A stretch of 64,000 nt of DNA from assembly GCF_934561205.1 (NCBI RefSeq), contig NZ_CAKTFU010000004.1, positions 124,001 to 188,000 of the forward strand. The letters are read 5' to 3'. The translations under genes were made by a program, and so were the position numbers. Below are positions 15,605 through 23,260 of this stretch, piece by piece (position 1 is the stretch's first letter; each line of letters opens with the position of its first letter). The notes below the pieces were generated by a model. It did no database searches, was not told the origin of the DNA, and saw nothing but the letters and a program-made list of their open reading frames with translations. The DNA comes from an uncultured Gemmiger sp. (lineage in GTDB: Bacteria > Bacillota > Clostridia > Oscillospirales > Ruminococcaceae).

Positions 15605-18379
15605 TTGCCGCAGAACTACAACGACACCATCCATAAGATGCAGACCCCGTTTGAAATGCGCGCCGGTCTGCCCAAGAAAGAACCCAAAATGCTGGAGGAC
15701 TGGCAGAAGAACCACGTCTACGAGCAGATGATCAAGAACAACGAGGGCAAGCCCCAGTACATTCTGCACGACGGCCCTCCGTATGCCAACGGCAACATTC
15801 ACATGGGCACGGCGCTGAATAAGATCATCAAGGACATCATCATCCGCTATAAGAACATGTCCGGCTTCCAGGCCCCGTATGTGCCCGGCTACGACACCCA
15901 CGGTCTGCCCATTGAGCTGAAAGCTCTCAGCTCTCTGGGTGACAAGAAATCCGGCGTTTCCAAGCTGGAGCTGCGCCAGATCTGCAAGGAGTTCGCCACC
16001 GAGCATATCGACGTTATGAACGAGCAGTTCCAGCGTCTGGGTGTGCAGGGCGACTTCGCCAACCCCTACCTGACCCTGCGTCCCGAATTTGAGGCCCGCC
16101 AGGTCGAGATTTTCGGCGAGATGGCCAAGAAGGGCTACATCTACAAGGGCATGAAGGCCGTTTACTGGTGCCCTGAGGACCGTACCGCCCTGGCTGAGGC
16201 GGAGATCGAGTACGCCGAGGACGAGTGCGATTCCATCTATGTCCGCTTTAAGCTGACCGGCGATGCCAAGGGTGTGCTGGCCAAGCACAATATCCCGCTG
16301 GAAAAGGCATGGATCGTCATCTGGACCACCACCACCTGGACCCTGCCCGCCAACGTTGCCACCTGCCTGAACCCCAACCTGGAATACGCCTTTGTCAAGA
16401 TCGGCGACGAGTACCATATCATGGCTGCCGGTCTGGTGGAAGCCACCATGAAGGGCTGCCATATTGACGAGTACGAGATCCTGCCCGAAACCGTTCTGGG
16501 CAGTGAGCTGGAACTGATGGAGTACAAGCACCCCTTCCTGGATCGCACGGGTCTGGTGATTTTGGGTGACCACGTCACGCTGGAAGGCGGCACCGGTTGC
16601 GTCCATACCGCCCCCGGCCACGGCGTTGAGGACTTTGAGGTCTGCGTCAACCACTATCCCCAGCTGCCCGTTGTCGTGCCCGTCGATGAGGCAGGCCGCC
16701 TGACCGAGGAGGCCGGTGCCGAGTTTGCCGGCTTGAAGGTGTGGACTGCCAACAAGGTCATTCTGGAGCATATCAAGGAAAGCGGCCACCTGATGGGCGT
16801 GCAGCACATCACCCACCAGTACCCGCATTGCTGGCGCTGCCATCATCCCATCATTTTCCGCGCGACCGAGCAGTGGTTCTGCTCCATTGACGCCTTCAAG
16901 GAGGATGTCTACAAAGCCATCGACAGTGTAAAGTGGCAGCCCGCTTGGGGTCACGACCGTATGGCGGGCATGGTGCGCGACCGCAGCGACTGGTGCATCA
17001 GCCGCCAGCGCGTCTGGGGCGTGCCCATCCCGGTATTCTACTGCAAGAAGTGCGGCAAGTACCACATCACCGATGCCTCCATCAAGGCTGTGTCCGACCT
17101 GTTCCGCAGCGAGGGCAGCGATGCCTGGTACAAGTACGATGCCAACGAGATCATGCCCAAGGGCGAGGTCTGCGAGTGCGGTGCCTCCGACTGGGAGAAG
17201 GATCCCGACATCATGGACGTCTGGTTTGACTCCGGCTCTACCTGGAGTGCTGTCTGCCGTGAGCGTCCCGAGCTGCGCTGGCCCGTCGATATGTATATGG
17301 AAGGCGCCGACCAGTTCCGCGGCTGGTTCCAGTCCAGCCTGCTGACCAGCGTTGCCACGCAGGGCGTTGCCCCGTACCGTGAGGTGCTGTGCCACGGCTG
17401 GGTCGTCGATGCCCAGGGCAAGCAGATGCACAAATCTGCCGGCAACGGCATGGAGCCTGCCGAGATCATCCGTGATTACGGCGCCGATATCATCCGCCTG
17501 TGGGTCGCCTCCAGCGACTATACCGTCGATGTCCGCGCCGGCAAGGAAATCTTCCGCCAGTTGAGCGAGGCTTACCGCAAAATGCGCAACACAGCGCGCT
17601 TTATGCTGGGCAACATCAACGATTTTGACCCCGCCAAGGATATGGTGGCGGACGACCAGCTGTTTGAGATTGACCGCTGGGCGCTGGAAGCCTGCAACAA
17701 GCTGACCGCCAACCTGCGCGACGCTTACGAGCATTACGATTTCAGCCGCGCCTACCACGCGCTGTACAACTTCTGCGTCATTGATATGTCCAACTTCTAT
17801 ATGGACGTCATCAAGGATCGCCTGTACTGCGCCGACGACCATGCCCGCCGCTGCGCACAGAGCGCACTGTACCGGATTTTGGTGGACTTCACCAAGCTGC
17901 TCAGCCCCATCCTGTGCTTCACCAGCCAGGAAATCTGGAGCTATGTGCCCAAGCTGCCCGGCATGAAGGACTATGTCGTGTTTGAGCAGATGCCGGAGGT
18001 CAAGCCCTGCGCCGATGAGGCCTTTACCGCCAAGTGGGACAAGATCATGGCTATTCGTGACGATGTCAAGAAGGTTCTGGAACAGGCTCGTGCCGATAAG
18101 GTCATCGGTTCGGCTCTGGAAGCCCGCCTGACGCTGTACTGCTCCAAGGAGCTGTATGACTTCCTGAATGTCATCCCCATGGATGAACTGGCGGACCTGT
18201 TCATCGTGTCCAAGGTCGACCTCGTCGAGGGCGAGGGCGGCGTCAAGGGTCTGGTCGAGGGTCTTGGTGCTGCTGCCGAACACGCGGCAGGCGACAAGTG
18301 CCAGCGCTGCTGGAAGTATGAGCCTTCCGTTGGCGAAAACGGTCTGTGCCCGCGCTGCGCCAGCGTCCTGGGTCTGTAA
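15605..18379 (+). CDS. ileS: Isoleucyl-tRNA synthetase
   Basis: IleRS charges tRNA-Ile. The 924-residue protein has the HIGH-type motif in HDGPPYANGNIHMG (about 56-69), the CP1 editing domain, the second catalytic motif as QMHKS (about 607-611) in place of canonical KMSKS, and a C-terminal zinc finger (CQRCW..CPRC, about 899-920). TTG at 15605 is preferred: AGAGGAGAG (15587-15595) sits about 10 bases upstream and the product begins like other IleRS; GTG at 15566 has no ribosome site. The 104-base gap after divIVA contains no T-box, so regulation by uncharged tRNA is not apparent. Confidence 0.96.
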   Translation: MPQNYNDTIHKMQTPFEMRAGLPKKEPKMLEDWQKNHVYEQMIKNNEGKPQYILHDGPPYANGNIHMGTALNKIIKDIIIRYKNMSGFQAPYVPGYDTHGLPIELKALSSLGDKKSGVSKLELRQICKEFATEHIDVMNEQFQRLGVQGDFANPYLTLRPEFEARQVEIFGEMAKKGYIYKGMKAVYWCPEDRTALAEAEIEYAEDECDSIYVRFKLTGDAKGVLAKHNIPLEKAWIVIWTTTTWTLPANVATCLNPNLEYAFVKIGDEYHIMAAGLVEATMKGCHIDEYEILPETVLGSELELMEYKHPFLDRTGLVILGDHVTLEGGTGCVHTAPGHGVEDFEVCVNHYPQLPVVVPVDEAGRLTEEAGAEFAGLKVWTANKVILEHIKESGHLMGVQHITHQYPHCWRCHHPIIFRATEQWFCSIDAFKEDVYKAIDSVKWQPAWGHDRMAGMVRDRSDWCISRQRVWGVPIPVFYCKKCGKYHITDASIKAVSDLFRSEGSDAWYKYDANEIMPKGEVCECGASDWEKDPDIMDVWFDSGSTWSAVCRERPELRWPVDMYMEGADQFRGWFQSSLLTSVATQGVAPYREVLCHGWVVDAQGKQMHKSAGNGMEPAEIIRDYGADIIRLWVASSDYTVDVRAGKEIFRQLSEAYRKMRNTARFMLGNINDFDPAKDMVADDQLFEIDRWALEACNKLTANLRDAYEHYDFSRAYHALYNFCVIDMSNFYMDVIKDRLYCADDHARRCAQSALYRILVDFTKLLSPILCFTSQEIWSYVPKLPGMKDYVVFEQMPEVKPCADEAFTAKWDKIMAIRDDVKKVLEQARADKVIGSALEARLTLYCSKELYDFLNVIPMDELADLFIVSKVDLVEGEGGVKGLVEGLGAAAEHAAGDKCQRCWKYEPSVGENGLCPRCASVLGL

Positions 18380-18388
18380 TTTATTCTT

Positions 18389-18426
18389 CAGCGGTGCTTA
18401 TAATAGGTAAGCACCGCTGATTTTTT
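18389..18426 (+). terminator. Intrinsic terminator after ileS
   Basis: A 12-base perfect stem CAGCGGTGCTTA/TAAGCACCGCTG with a 7-base loop, followed by six T. It begins 9 bases after the ileS stop. lspA must then rely on readthrough or on a promoter I could not define in the 14 bases before it. Confidence 0.9.
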
Positions 18427-18440
18427 AGTATAGGTGTTCT

Positions 18441-18950
18441 ATGATTTTTGGTATTGTTTCGGTTCTGGCGGCGGTTGCTTTGGTGGCCGTTGACCAGGCT
18501 ATTAAGCTGTGGGCCTCGGCCAATTTGCAGCCGGTCGGGGCTATGCCGGTTTTGCCCGGCATTGTGGAGCTGCGGTTTTGCCTGAATGACGGCATGGCGT
18601 TTTCCATGCTGGCGGGCAAGCAGGCGCTGTTGATCGGGGTGACTTCCCTTATGCTGCTGGCGGTGCTCATCATGCTGTTTGTGCGCAAAATGCCCCCGGC
18701 AGAGCGCATAGCCTGGACGCTTGTGCTGGGCGGCGGCGTGGGGAATCTCGTCGACCGTGTGCTCAACGGCGTGGTGGTGGATTACATCAACGTGCTGTTT
18801 ATGAACTTTGCCATCTTCAATTTTGCGGATATCTGCGTCTGTGTGGGTGTGGCGCTGCTGATACTTGCGGCGCTGTGGGAAACCCGCCAAGACGAAAAAG
18901 CCGCAAAAGCCGGCCAACAAAAGGAAACCGATGCCCATGAAGCCGATTGA
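18441..18950 (+). CDS. lspA: Lipoprotein signal peptidase II
   Basis: LspA removes signal peptides from diacylated prolipoproteins in the membrane; BmpA and the second BMP protein in this window would be substrates. The 169-residue protein has four hydrophobic segments and the conserved aspartate motifs VDQAIK, GNLVDR, VVDYI and FNFAD. The C-terminal tail is hydrophilic and overlaps the next gene's start by 20 bases. The ribosome site is weak (AGGTG about 7 bases upstream), which may keep expression low. Confidence 0.93.
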   Translation: MIFGIVSVLAAVALVAVDQAIKLWASANLQPVGAMPVLPGIVELRFCLNDGMAFSMLAGKQALLIGVTSLMLLAVLIMLFVRKMPPAERIAWTLVLGGGVGNLVDRVLNGVVVDYINVLFMNFAIFNFADICVCVGVALLILAALWETRQDEKAAKAGQQKETDAHEAD

Positions 18951-19869
18951 ACTGGTAGCTGATTCCCAAAGTTCGGGACGTCTGGATGCCTGGCTGGCGG
19001 CACAGTGCGGCGAGCTTTCCCGCACGGCGGTGCAGAATCTGATCGAGCAGGGGGCAGTGACCGCTGACAGTGCGCCGGTCAACAAAAAGGATAAGGTGCG
19101 CCCCGGCGCGGTCTATCGTGTCGAGGTGCCTGACCCCGCGCCCATTGAGGCGCAGCCCCAGGATATTCCGCTGGAAATCGTCTACGAGGACGATGACCTG
19201 CTGGTGGTCAACAAGCCCAAGGGCATGGTGGTGCACCCCGCACCCGGCAACCCCGATAAAACCATGGTCAACGCGCTTTTGTACCACTGCGCGGGGCGGC
19301 TTTCCGGTGTGGGGGGCGCGATACGCCCCGGCATTGTCCACCGTATCGACAAGGATACCAGCGGCCTTTTGGTGGTGGCCAAAAACGATGCCACACACCA
19401 AGCGCTGACCGAGCAGATGAGCGTACACAGCATCCACCGCGTTTACCATGCGGTGGTGTACGGCAATCTCAAGGAGGACGAGGGCTTTGTGGAAGGGTTT
19501 CTCGGCCGTGACCCCAGGGATCGCAAAAAGATGGCGGTGCTGCCGCAGGGAGCGCCCGGCACCAAGTATGCCTACACAAGCTGGCGCGTGCTGGAGCGTT
19601 TCGGTAAATTCACTTACATTGCCTGCAAGCTCAAAACCGGCCGCACCCATCAGATTCGTGTGCACATGGCATCCTTGGGTCACCCGCTGGCAGGGGACGC
19701 CGTATACGGCCCGCGCAACGTCATAAAAAGCCTGAACGGCCAGTGTCTGCATGCTAAGGAGTTGGGCTTTGTGCACCCCGCAACGGGGGAGTGGGTGCAG
19801 TTCGATTCCCCCTTGCCGCCCTATTTTACCGACTATCTGAACCGGCTAAGAAAGGAAAATCCTGTATGA
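18931..19869 (+). CDS. RluA/RluD-family pseudouridine synthase
   Basis: This 312-residue enzyme should convert specific rRNA uridines to pseudouridine. It has an N-terminal S4 domain (about 15-70, RLDAWLAAQ) and the catalytic HRIDKDTSG motif with the nucleophilic Asp at about 140, plus the GRTHQIRVHM motif. ATG at 18931 is chosen because AAGGAAA sits 4-6 bases upstream; a second ATG at 18937 is also possible, while the upstream TTG at 18865 lies deep in lspA. The lspA-rluD-like pairing is the same as lspA-ylyB in Bacillus. Target position cannot be told from sequence alone. Confidence 0.9.
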   Translation: MPMKPIELVADSQSSGRLDAWLAAQCGELSRTAVQNLIEQGAVTADSAPVNKKDKVRPGAVYRVEVPDPAPIEAQPQDIPLEIVYEDDDLLVVNKPKGMVVHPAPGNPDKTMVNALLYHCAGRLSGVGGAIRPGIVHRIDKDTSGLLVVAKNDATHQALTEQMSVHSIHRVYHAVVYGNLKEDEGFVEGFLGRDPRDRKKMAVLPQGAPGTKYAYTSWRVLERFGKFTYIACKLKTGRTHQIRVHMASLGHPLAGDAVYGPRNVIKSLNGQCLHAKELGFVHPATGEWVQFDSPLPPYFTDYLNRLRKENPV

Positions 19870-20696
19870 GTTTTCTGCTCAGCGATACCCTTGTGGTATG
19901 TGATATGGATAATACGCTGCTTACGGCCAAGGAGGGGCTGCCCCCCTGCAACCGCACGGTGATCCAACTGTTTACCGAGATGGGCGGGCTGTTCACCGTG
20001 GCTACCGGACGCCCGCCGGAGTCCATCCGTGCGGCGCTGCCGGGCATCACGCTGTCCTCGCCTGCAATCTCCTGCAACGGTGCGCTGCTGTACGATTTTG
20101 CCGACAACACGGTGCTGCAGCGCTCGACCCTAAACCGTGAGCAGGCTACCACGGCCATTCTTGATGTGATGGAGCATTTCCCCCGCATGGGTGTGGAGGT
20201 TATGGCGGGCGACGGCGAAATGTATGTCGTGCGCGCCAACGAGACCACACACGCCCATCAGGTGGACGAGCAGCTGGGCAGCGTTGCCTGCCCGCTGGAA
20301 AATGTGCCCGACGGCTGGGTCAAGGTGGTGTTTGCCGCCGACCCCGAGAGCATCCGCAAGCTGTCGCAGTACACCAAAAACCACTATTACGGCGGGGAAA
20401 ACTACTTTTCCCACACCAACAGCATCTATCTGGAAATCATGCCGGGCGGCGTCAGCAAGGCCAGCGGACTGCAAAACCTCTGTACGCTGCTGGGCAAAAA
20501 CATCAAAAAAACCATCGTCATCGGTGATTATTACAACGATTTGGAGCTGATGCGTGCGGGCGGCTACGCCGTGGCTGTGGCGAACGCCCCGGCTGAAGTC
20601 AAGGCCGCTGCGGACTTTGTGACCACCTGCACCTGCTCCGAGGGTGCGGTGGGCGAGTTCCTGTACGACCTGATGGAAAAAGCAAACCGCATCTGA
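19866..20696 (+). CDS. Cof-type HAD phosphatase (HAD-IIB)
   Basis: This 276-residue protein is a haloacid-dehalogenase-type phosphatase of the Cof subfamily; typical substrates are sugar phosphates or flavin and pyridoxal phosphates. Motif I is DMDNT (near residue 13, nucleophile Asp), motif II TGRPP, and motif IV GDYYNDLELM near the C-terminus. Its ATG overlaps the upstream stop as ATGA, and AAAGGAAAA lies just before it, so it is translationally coupled to the pseudouridine synthase gene. Substrate is unknown. Confidence 0.9.
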   Translation: MSFLLSDTLVVCDMDNTLLTAKEGLPPCNRTVIQLFTEMGGLFTVATGRPPESIRAALPGITLSSPAISCNGALLYDFADNTVLQRSTLNREQATTAILDVMEHFPRMGVEVMAGDGEMYVVRANETTHAHQVDEQLGSVACPLENVPDGWVKVVFAADPESIRKLSQYTKNHYYGGENYFSHTNSIYLEIMPGGVSKASGLQNLCTLLGKNIKKTIVIGDYYNDLELMRAGGYAVAVANAPAEVKAAADFVTTCTCSEGAVGEFLYDLMEKANRI

Positions 20697-20714
20697 GAAT
20701 TGCGAGGTGCCGCC

Positions 20715-21188
20715 ATGAGAGTTACGGATTTTATGGATGCTAAGGGAATCCTGCTGCATGCCAATATCAACACCCTGCAAGACACGGTGGGGATCCTGGT
20801 GGAATTGCAGGAAGGACTGGGAGTCATTACCAACGGGACGGCCTGCTACAATGCCGCCTGCAAGCGCGAGACGATGGGCGGGACTACCGCCATCGGGCAG
20901 GGGATCGCCCTGCCGCACACGGCCAACGCCGGTGTCTGTGCGCCGGGGGTGTCGGCGGTGGTGCTGCGCCGCGGTGTGGACTGGGGCGCGCCAGACGAGC
21001 AACCTGTGGATTTGATTTTTATGGTGGCTATGCCGCCCCATAACGAGAGTCTGCACCTGCAGGTGCTGGCACGCCTTGTCAATCTGCTGCAAAAAAAGAC
21101 ACTGACCGATGCCTTGCGCACTGCATCCACCCCTGAACGTTTTCTGGAATTGCTCAAGAGGGCCGAGGCCGACTGCTTTGCGGAATGA
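20715..21188 (+). CDS. Stand-alone PTS EIIA (fructose/PtsN type)
   Basis: This 157-residue protein is an EIIA domain of the mannitol/fructose superfamily, with the phosphorylatable His at about 68 in GIALPHTAN. It has no fused EIIB or EIIC and no PTS genes lie nearby, so it may be a regulatory EIIA of the PtsN sort or a partner for a distant permease. ATG at 20715 has GAGGTG upstream; a TTG at 20700 is less likely. It is in the lspA operon and overlaps the following gene by 4 bases. Confidence 0.85.
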   Translation: MRVTDFMDAKGILLHANINTLQDTVGILVELQEGLGVITNGTACYNAACKRETMGGTTAIGQGIALPHTANAGVCAPGVSAVVLRRGVDWGAPDEQPVDLIFMVAMPPHNESLHLQVLARLVNLLQKKTLTDALRTASTPERFLELLKRAEADCFAE

Positions 21189-21451
21189 TGGATAAAATGT
21201 TGTGGATTTACTTGGCTGCAATGAACGCTGCAGCGTTTGTTATGATGGGTGCTGACAAGCACCGCGCTCGCAGGGGACGCTGGCGTATCTCCGAAAAGGC
21301 CCTGTTTGCCGCCGCCTTGGCGGGCGGCAGCGCGGGAGCAATTTTGGGAATGCAAATTTTTCGCCATAAGACCCGCCACCGGTATTTTGTGTGGGGCATG
21401 CCCGCGATCCTTGCCCTGCAGCTGGTGCTTTTCTGCCGCTATGCGGTGTGA
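21185..21451 (+). CDS. DUF1294 small membrane protein
   Basis: An 88-residue membrane protein of the DUF1294 family, with hydrophobic segments near residues 6-22, 40-56 and 68-85 separated by a basic loop (DKHRARRGRWRISEKAL) typical of the family. Start and upstream stop overlap (AATGATGG). Function is unknown in the family. It is the last gene of the lspA transcript; no clear terminator follows. Confidence 0.8.
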   Translation: MMDKMLWIYLAAMNAAAFVMMGADKHRARRGRWRISEKALFAAALAGGSAGAILGMQIFRHKTRHRYFVWGMPAILALQLVLFCRYAV

Positions 21452-21600
21452 AACCGGGAAATGACCCTTTATCGCATATTTTTTGCAAAACAAAGTGCGG
21501 GGCAGGCTTTGTGTAAGTTGATAAATTCGTAACAATCAGGGCTTGATATTTTATTAACTTTGCGAAATATTTTGTCGTCTGCCACAAAGTTGCACATTTG

Positions 21601-21660
21601 TTGCTGAAATTTTTTGAAATGTTCTATAATCTTTGCATTGGGCAAAATCGGTGCTATAAT
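21601..21660 (+). promoter_or_regulatory. Promoter region of pta
   Basis: The better promoter is TTGCAT (21633-21638), 16 bases, TATAAT (21655-21660) with a TGC extended -10. A second candidate is TTGCTG (21601-21606), 18 bases, TATAAT (21625-21630). The rest of the 263-base gap after DUF1294 is AT-rich and shows nothing else except a small GCGCA/TGCGC hairpin near 21676-21692. Confidence 0.75.
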
Positions 21661-21714
21661 AGAAGTGCAAGCGAAGCGCAGGGTCTCTGCGCAGAATATA
21701 TGGAGGTAAAAAGT

Positions 21715-22680
21715 ATGTCCATTTTTGAGAATTTCGAAAAGAAACTGCAGGCAGAGCCCAAGTCCATCGTGTTTACCGAGGGCACCGATGCCCGCATCCT
21801 GTCCGCTGCCAGCCGCCTTGTGGCAGGCAAGACCCTGAAGGTCATTCTGCTGGGCAATGTGGAGGAAGTCAAGAAGGCAGCTGCCGAGGGCGGCTTTGCC
21901 ATTGACGGTGCAGAGATCCTGGACCCTGCCAACTATGAAGGTTTTGACGAGATGGTCGCCAAGATGGTAGAACTGCGCAAGGGCAAGATGACCGATGAGC
22001 AGTGCCGTGCTGCCCTGTCCAAGGGCAACTACTTCGGCACCATGCTGGTCAAGATGGGCAAGGCTGACTGCCTGCTGGGCGGTGCAACCTACTCCACCGC
22101 CGACACTGTGCGCCCCGCGCTGCAGCTGATTAAGTGCAAGCCCGGCATCAAGTCCGTCAGCTCCTGCTTTATCCTGATGCGCGGCAATGAGAGCATCGCC
22201 ATGGGCGACTGCGCCATCAACATTGACCCCACCGAGGACGAGATCGTCGAGTCCACCGTGGAGACCGCCCACACCGCCGAGGTGTTTGGCATTGATCCCC
22301 GCGTGGCGCTGCTGTCCTACTCCACCAAGGGCTCCGGCAAGGGCGAAACCGTGGACAAGATGCGCAATGCCACCCTGCGTGTGCAGGAGGCTCACCCCGA
22401 ACTGAAGGTCGACGGCGAGCTGCAGTTTGACGCTGCCGTTGCCCCCGAGGTCGGCCAGCTGAAGGCACCCGGCTCCAAGGTGGCCGGCTATGCCAACACC
22501 TTTATCTTCCCCAACATCAATGCCGGCAACATCGGCTACAAGATCGCTCAGCGTCTGGGCGGTTATGAGGCTTACGGCCCCATTCTGCAGGGTCTGAATG
22601 CCCCCATCAATGACCTGTCCCGCGGCTGCAACGCCGAGGAGGTCTACAAGATGGCCCTGATTACCGCTGCCCTGATCTGA
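21715..22680 (+). CDS. pta: Phosphate acetyltransferase
   Basis: Pta interconverts acetyl-CoA and acetyl phosphate, the step before acetate kinase in fermentative ATP formation. The 321-residue length fits the short Pta type without an N-terminal regulatory domain. Motifs seen include VFTEGTDARIL, the GGATYSTADTVRPALQ segment, LLSYSTKGSGKG and FPNINAGNIGYK. ATG at 21715 follows TGGAGGTA (21701-21708); the frame is open upstream to a TTG at 21598, but the promoter lies within that stretch. No ackA is in the window. A strong terminator follows. Confidence 0.95.
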   Translation: MSIFENFEKKLQAEPKSIVFTEGTDARILSAASRLVAGKTLKVILLGNVEEVKKAAAEGGFAIDGAEILDPANYEGFDEMVAKMVELRKGKMTDEQCRAALSKGNYFGTMLVKMGKADCLLGGATYSTADTVRPALQLIKCKPGIKSVSSCFILMRGNESIAMGDCAINIDPTEDEIVESTVETAHTAEVFGIDPRVALLSYSTKGSGKGETVDKMRNATLRVQEAHPELKVDGELQFDAAVAPEVGQLKAPGSKVAGYANTFIFPNINAGNIGYKIAQRLGGYEAYGPILQGLNAPINDLSRGCNAEEVYKMALITAALI

Positions 22681-22697
22681 TAAGATTTGTATAAGCA

Positions 22698-22730
22698 CAG
22701 CCCCTGCGCCAAAAGCGCAGGGGCTGTTTT
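22698..22730 (+). terminator. Intrinsic terminator of pta
   Basis: A 12-base perfect stem CAGCCCCTGCGC/GCGCAGGGGCTG with a 5-base loop, followed by four T. Confidence 0.88.
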
Positions 22731-22742
22731 GCACATAGGAAC

Positions 22743-22773
22743 AAAAAAGTACCCCGCATATCATGCGGGGTAC
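22743..22773 (-). terminator. Intrinsic terminator of pyk-luxS
   Basis: On the minus strand an 11-base perfect stem GTACCCCGCAT/ATGCGGGGTAC with a 3-base loop is followed by six T (A at 22743-22748). It faces the pta terminator 13 bases away, insulating the two convergent units. Confidence 0.9.
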
Positions 22774-22787
22774 AGGCTATATGAGCA

Positions 22788-23249
22788 TTAGTAATGCAGA
22801 TGCTCGGCGTCCAGTGCATTCAGCACGGGAACCATGGCGGCGGCCTCCGCGCGGGCGGCGATGGGGTCCAGCATCAGGTAGTTGCCGCACTCGACAGCCG
22901 AGGCGCCGGGAATATCACCGGTATACTCTGCCATCCAGGCGAAGGCATTGCGGGTCAGTTCCAGCGCTTCGGCGGGGGTCAGCCCGGTGGTCACCAGATA
23001 AAACCCGGTCAGGCAGCCCATGGGGCCGACATATACAACGCCCTTGCTGAATCGGCTGTTGCGGGCGTAGGTGGCAAACAGGTGCTCCAGTGTATGGGCG
23101 CAGGCAGGGGAGAGATAGCTGCCGTGGTTAGGGCGCTTCATGCGCACGTCCCAGGTCAGGATCTCCCCGTTGGCACCGTCCCGACGCGAAAGATACATGC
23201 CGGGCAGCAGGGTAGTGTGATCCACGCAGAAACTGGCGATACGTTCCAT
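22788..23249 (-). CDS. luxS: S-ribosylhomocysteine lyase (LuxS)
   Basis: LuxS cleaves S-ribosylhomocysteine to homocysteine and the autoinducer-2 precursor DPD in the activated methyl cycle. The 153-residue protein has the metal-binding HTLEH motif (H52, E55, H56), the third ligand in ECGNY (about C121), and the DVRMKRPN and GPMGCLTGFY motifs. AAGGAGCC precedes the ATG. It lies 11 bases after pyk, so the two are cotranscribed from the pyk promoter. The Pfs nucleosidase gene that supplies its substrate is not in the window. Confidence 0.95.
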   Translation of the reverse strand: MERIASFCVDHTTLLPGMYLSRRDGANGEILTWDVRMKRPNHGSYLSPACAHTLEHLFATYARNSRFSKGVVYVGPMGCLTGFYLVTTGLTPAEALELTRNAFAWMAEYTGDIPGASAVECGNYLMLDPIAARAEAAAMVPVLNALDAEHLHY

Positions 23250-23260
23250 AAAAAGGCTCC

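Noticed and set aside
15353..18283. Very long minus-strand open frame opposite ileS (also opposite uvrA, mutS, mutL and miaB, and plus-strand frames opposite pyk and recJ)
   Set aside because: Antisense frames of strongly biased high-GC genes; translations show no family motifs and the sense strands encode complete known proteins.
18399..18404. TATAAT as lspA promoter
   Set aside because: It lies in the loop of the ileS terminator and no -35 element is found at proper spacing.
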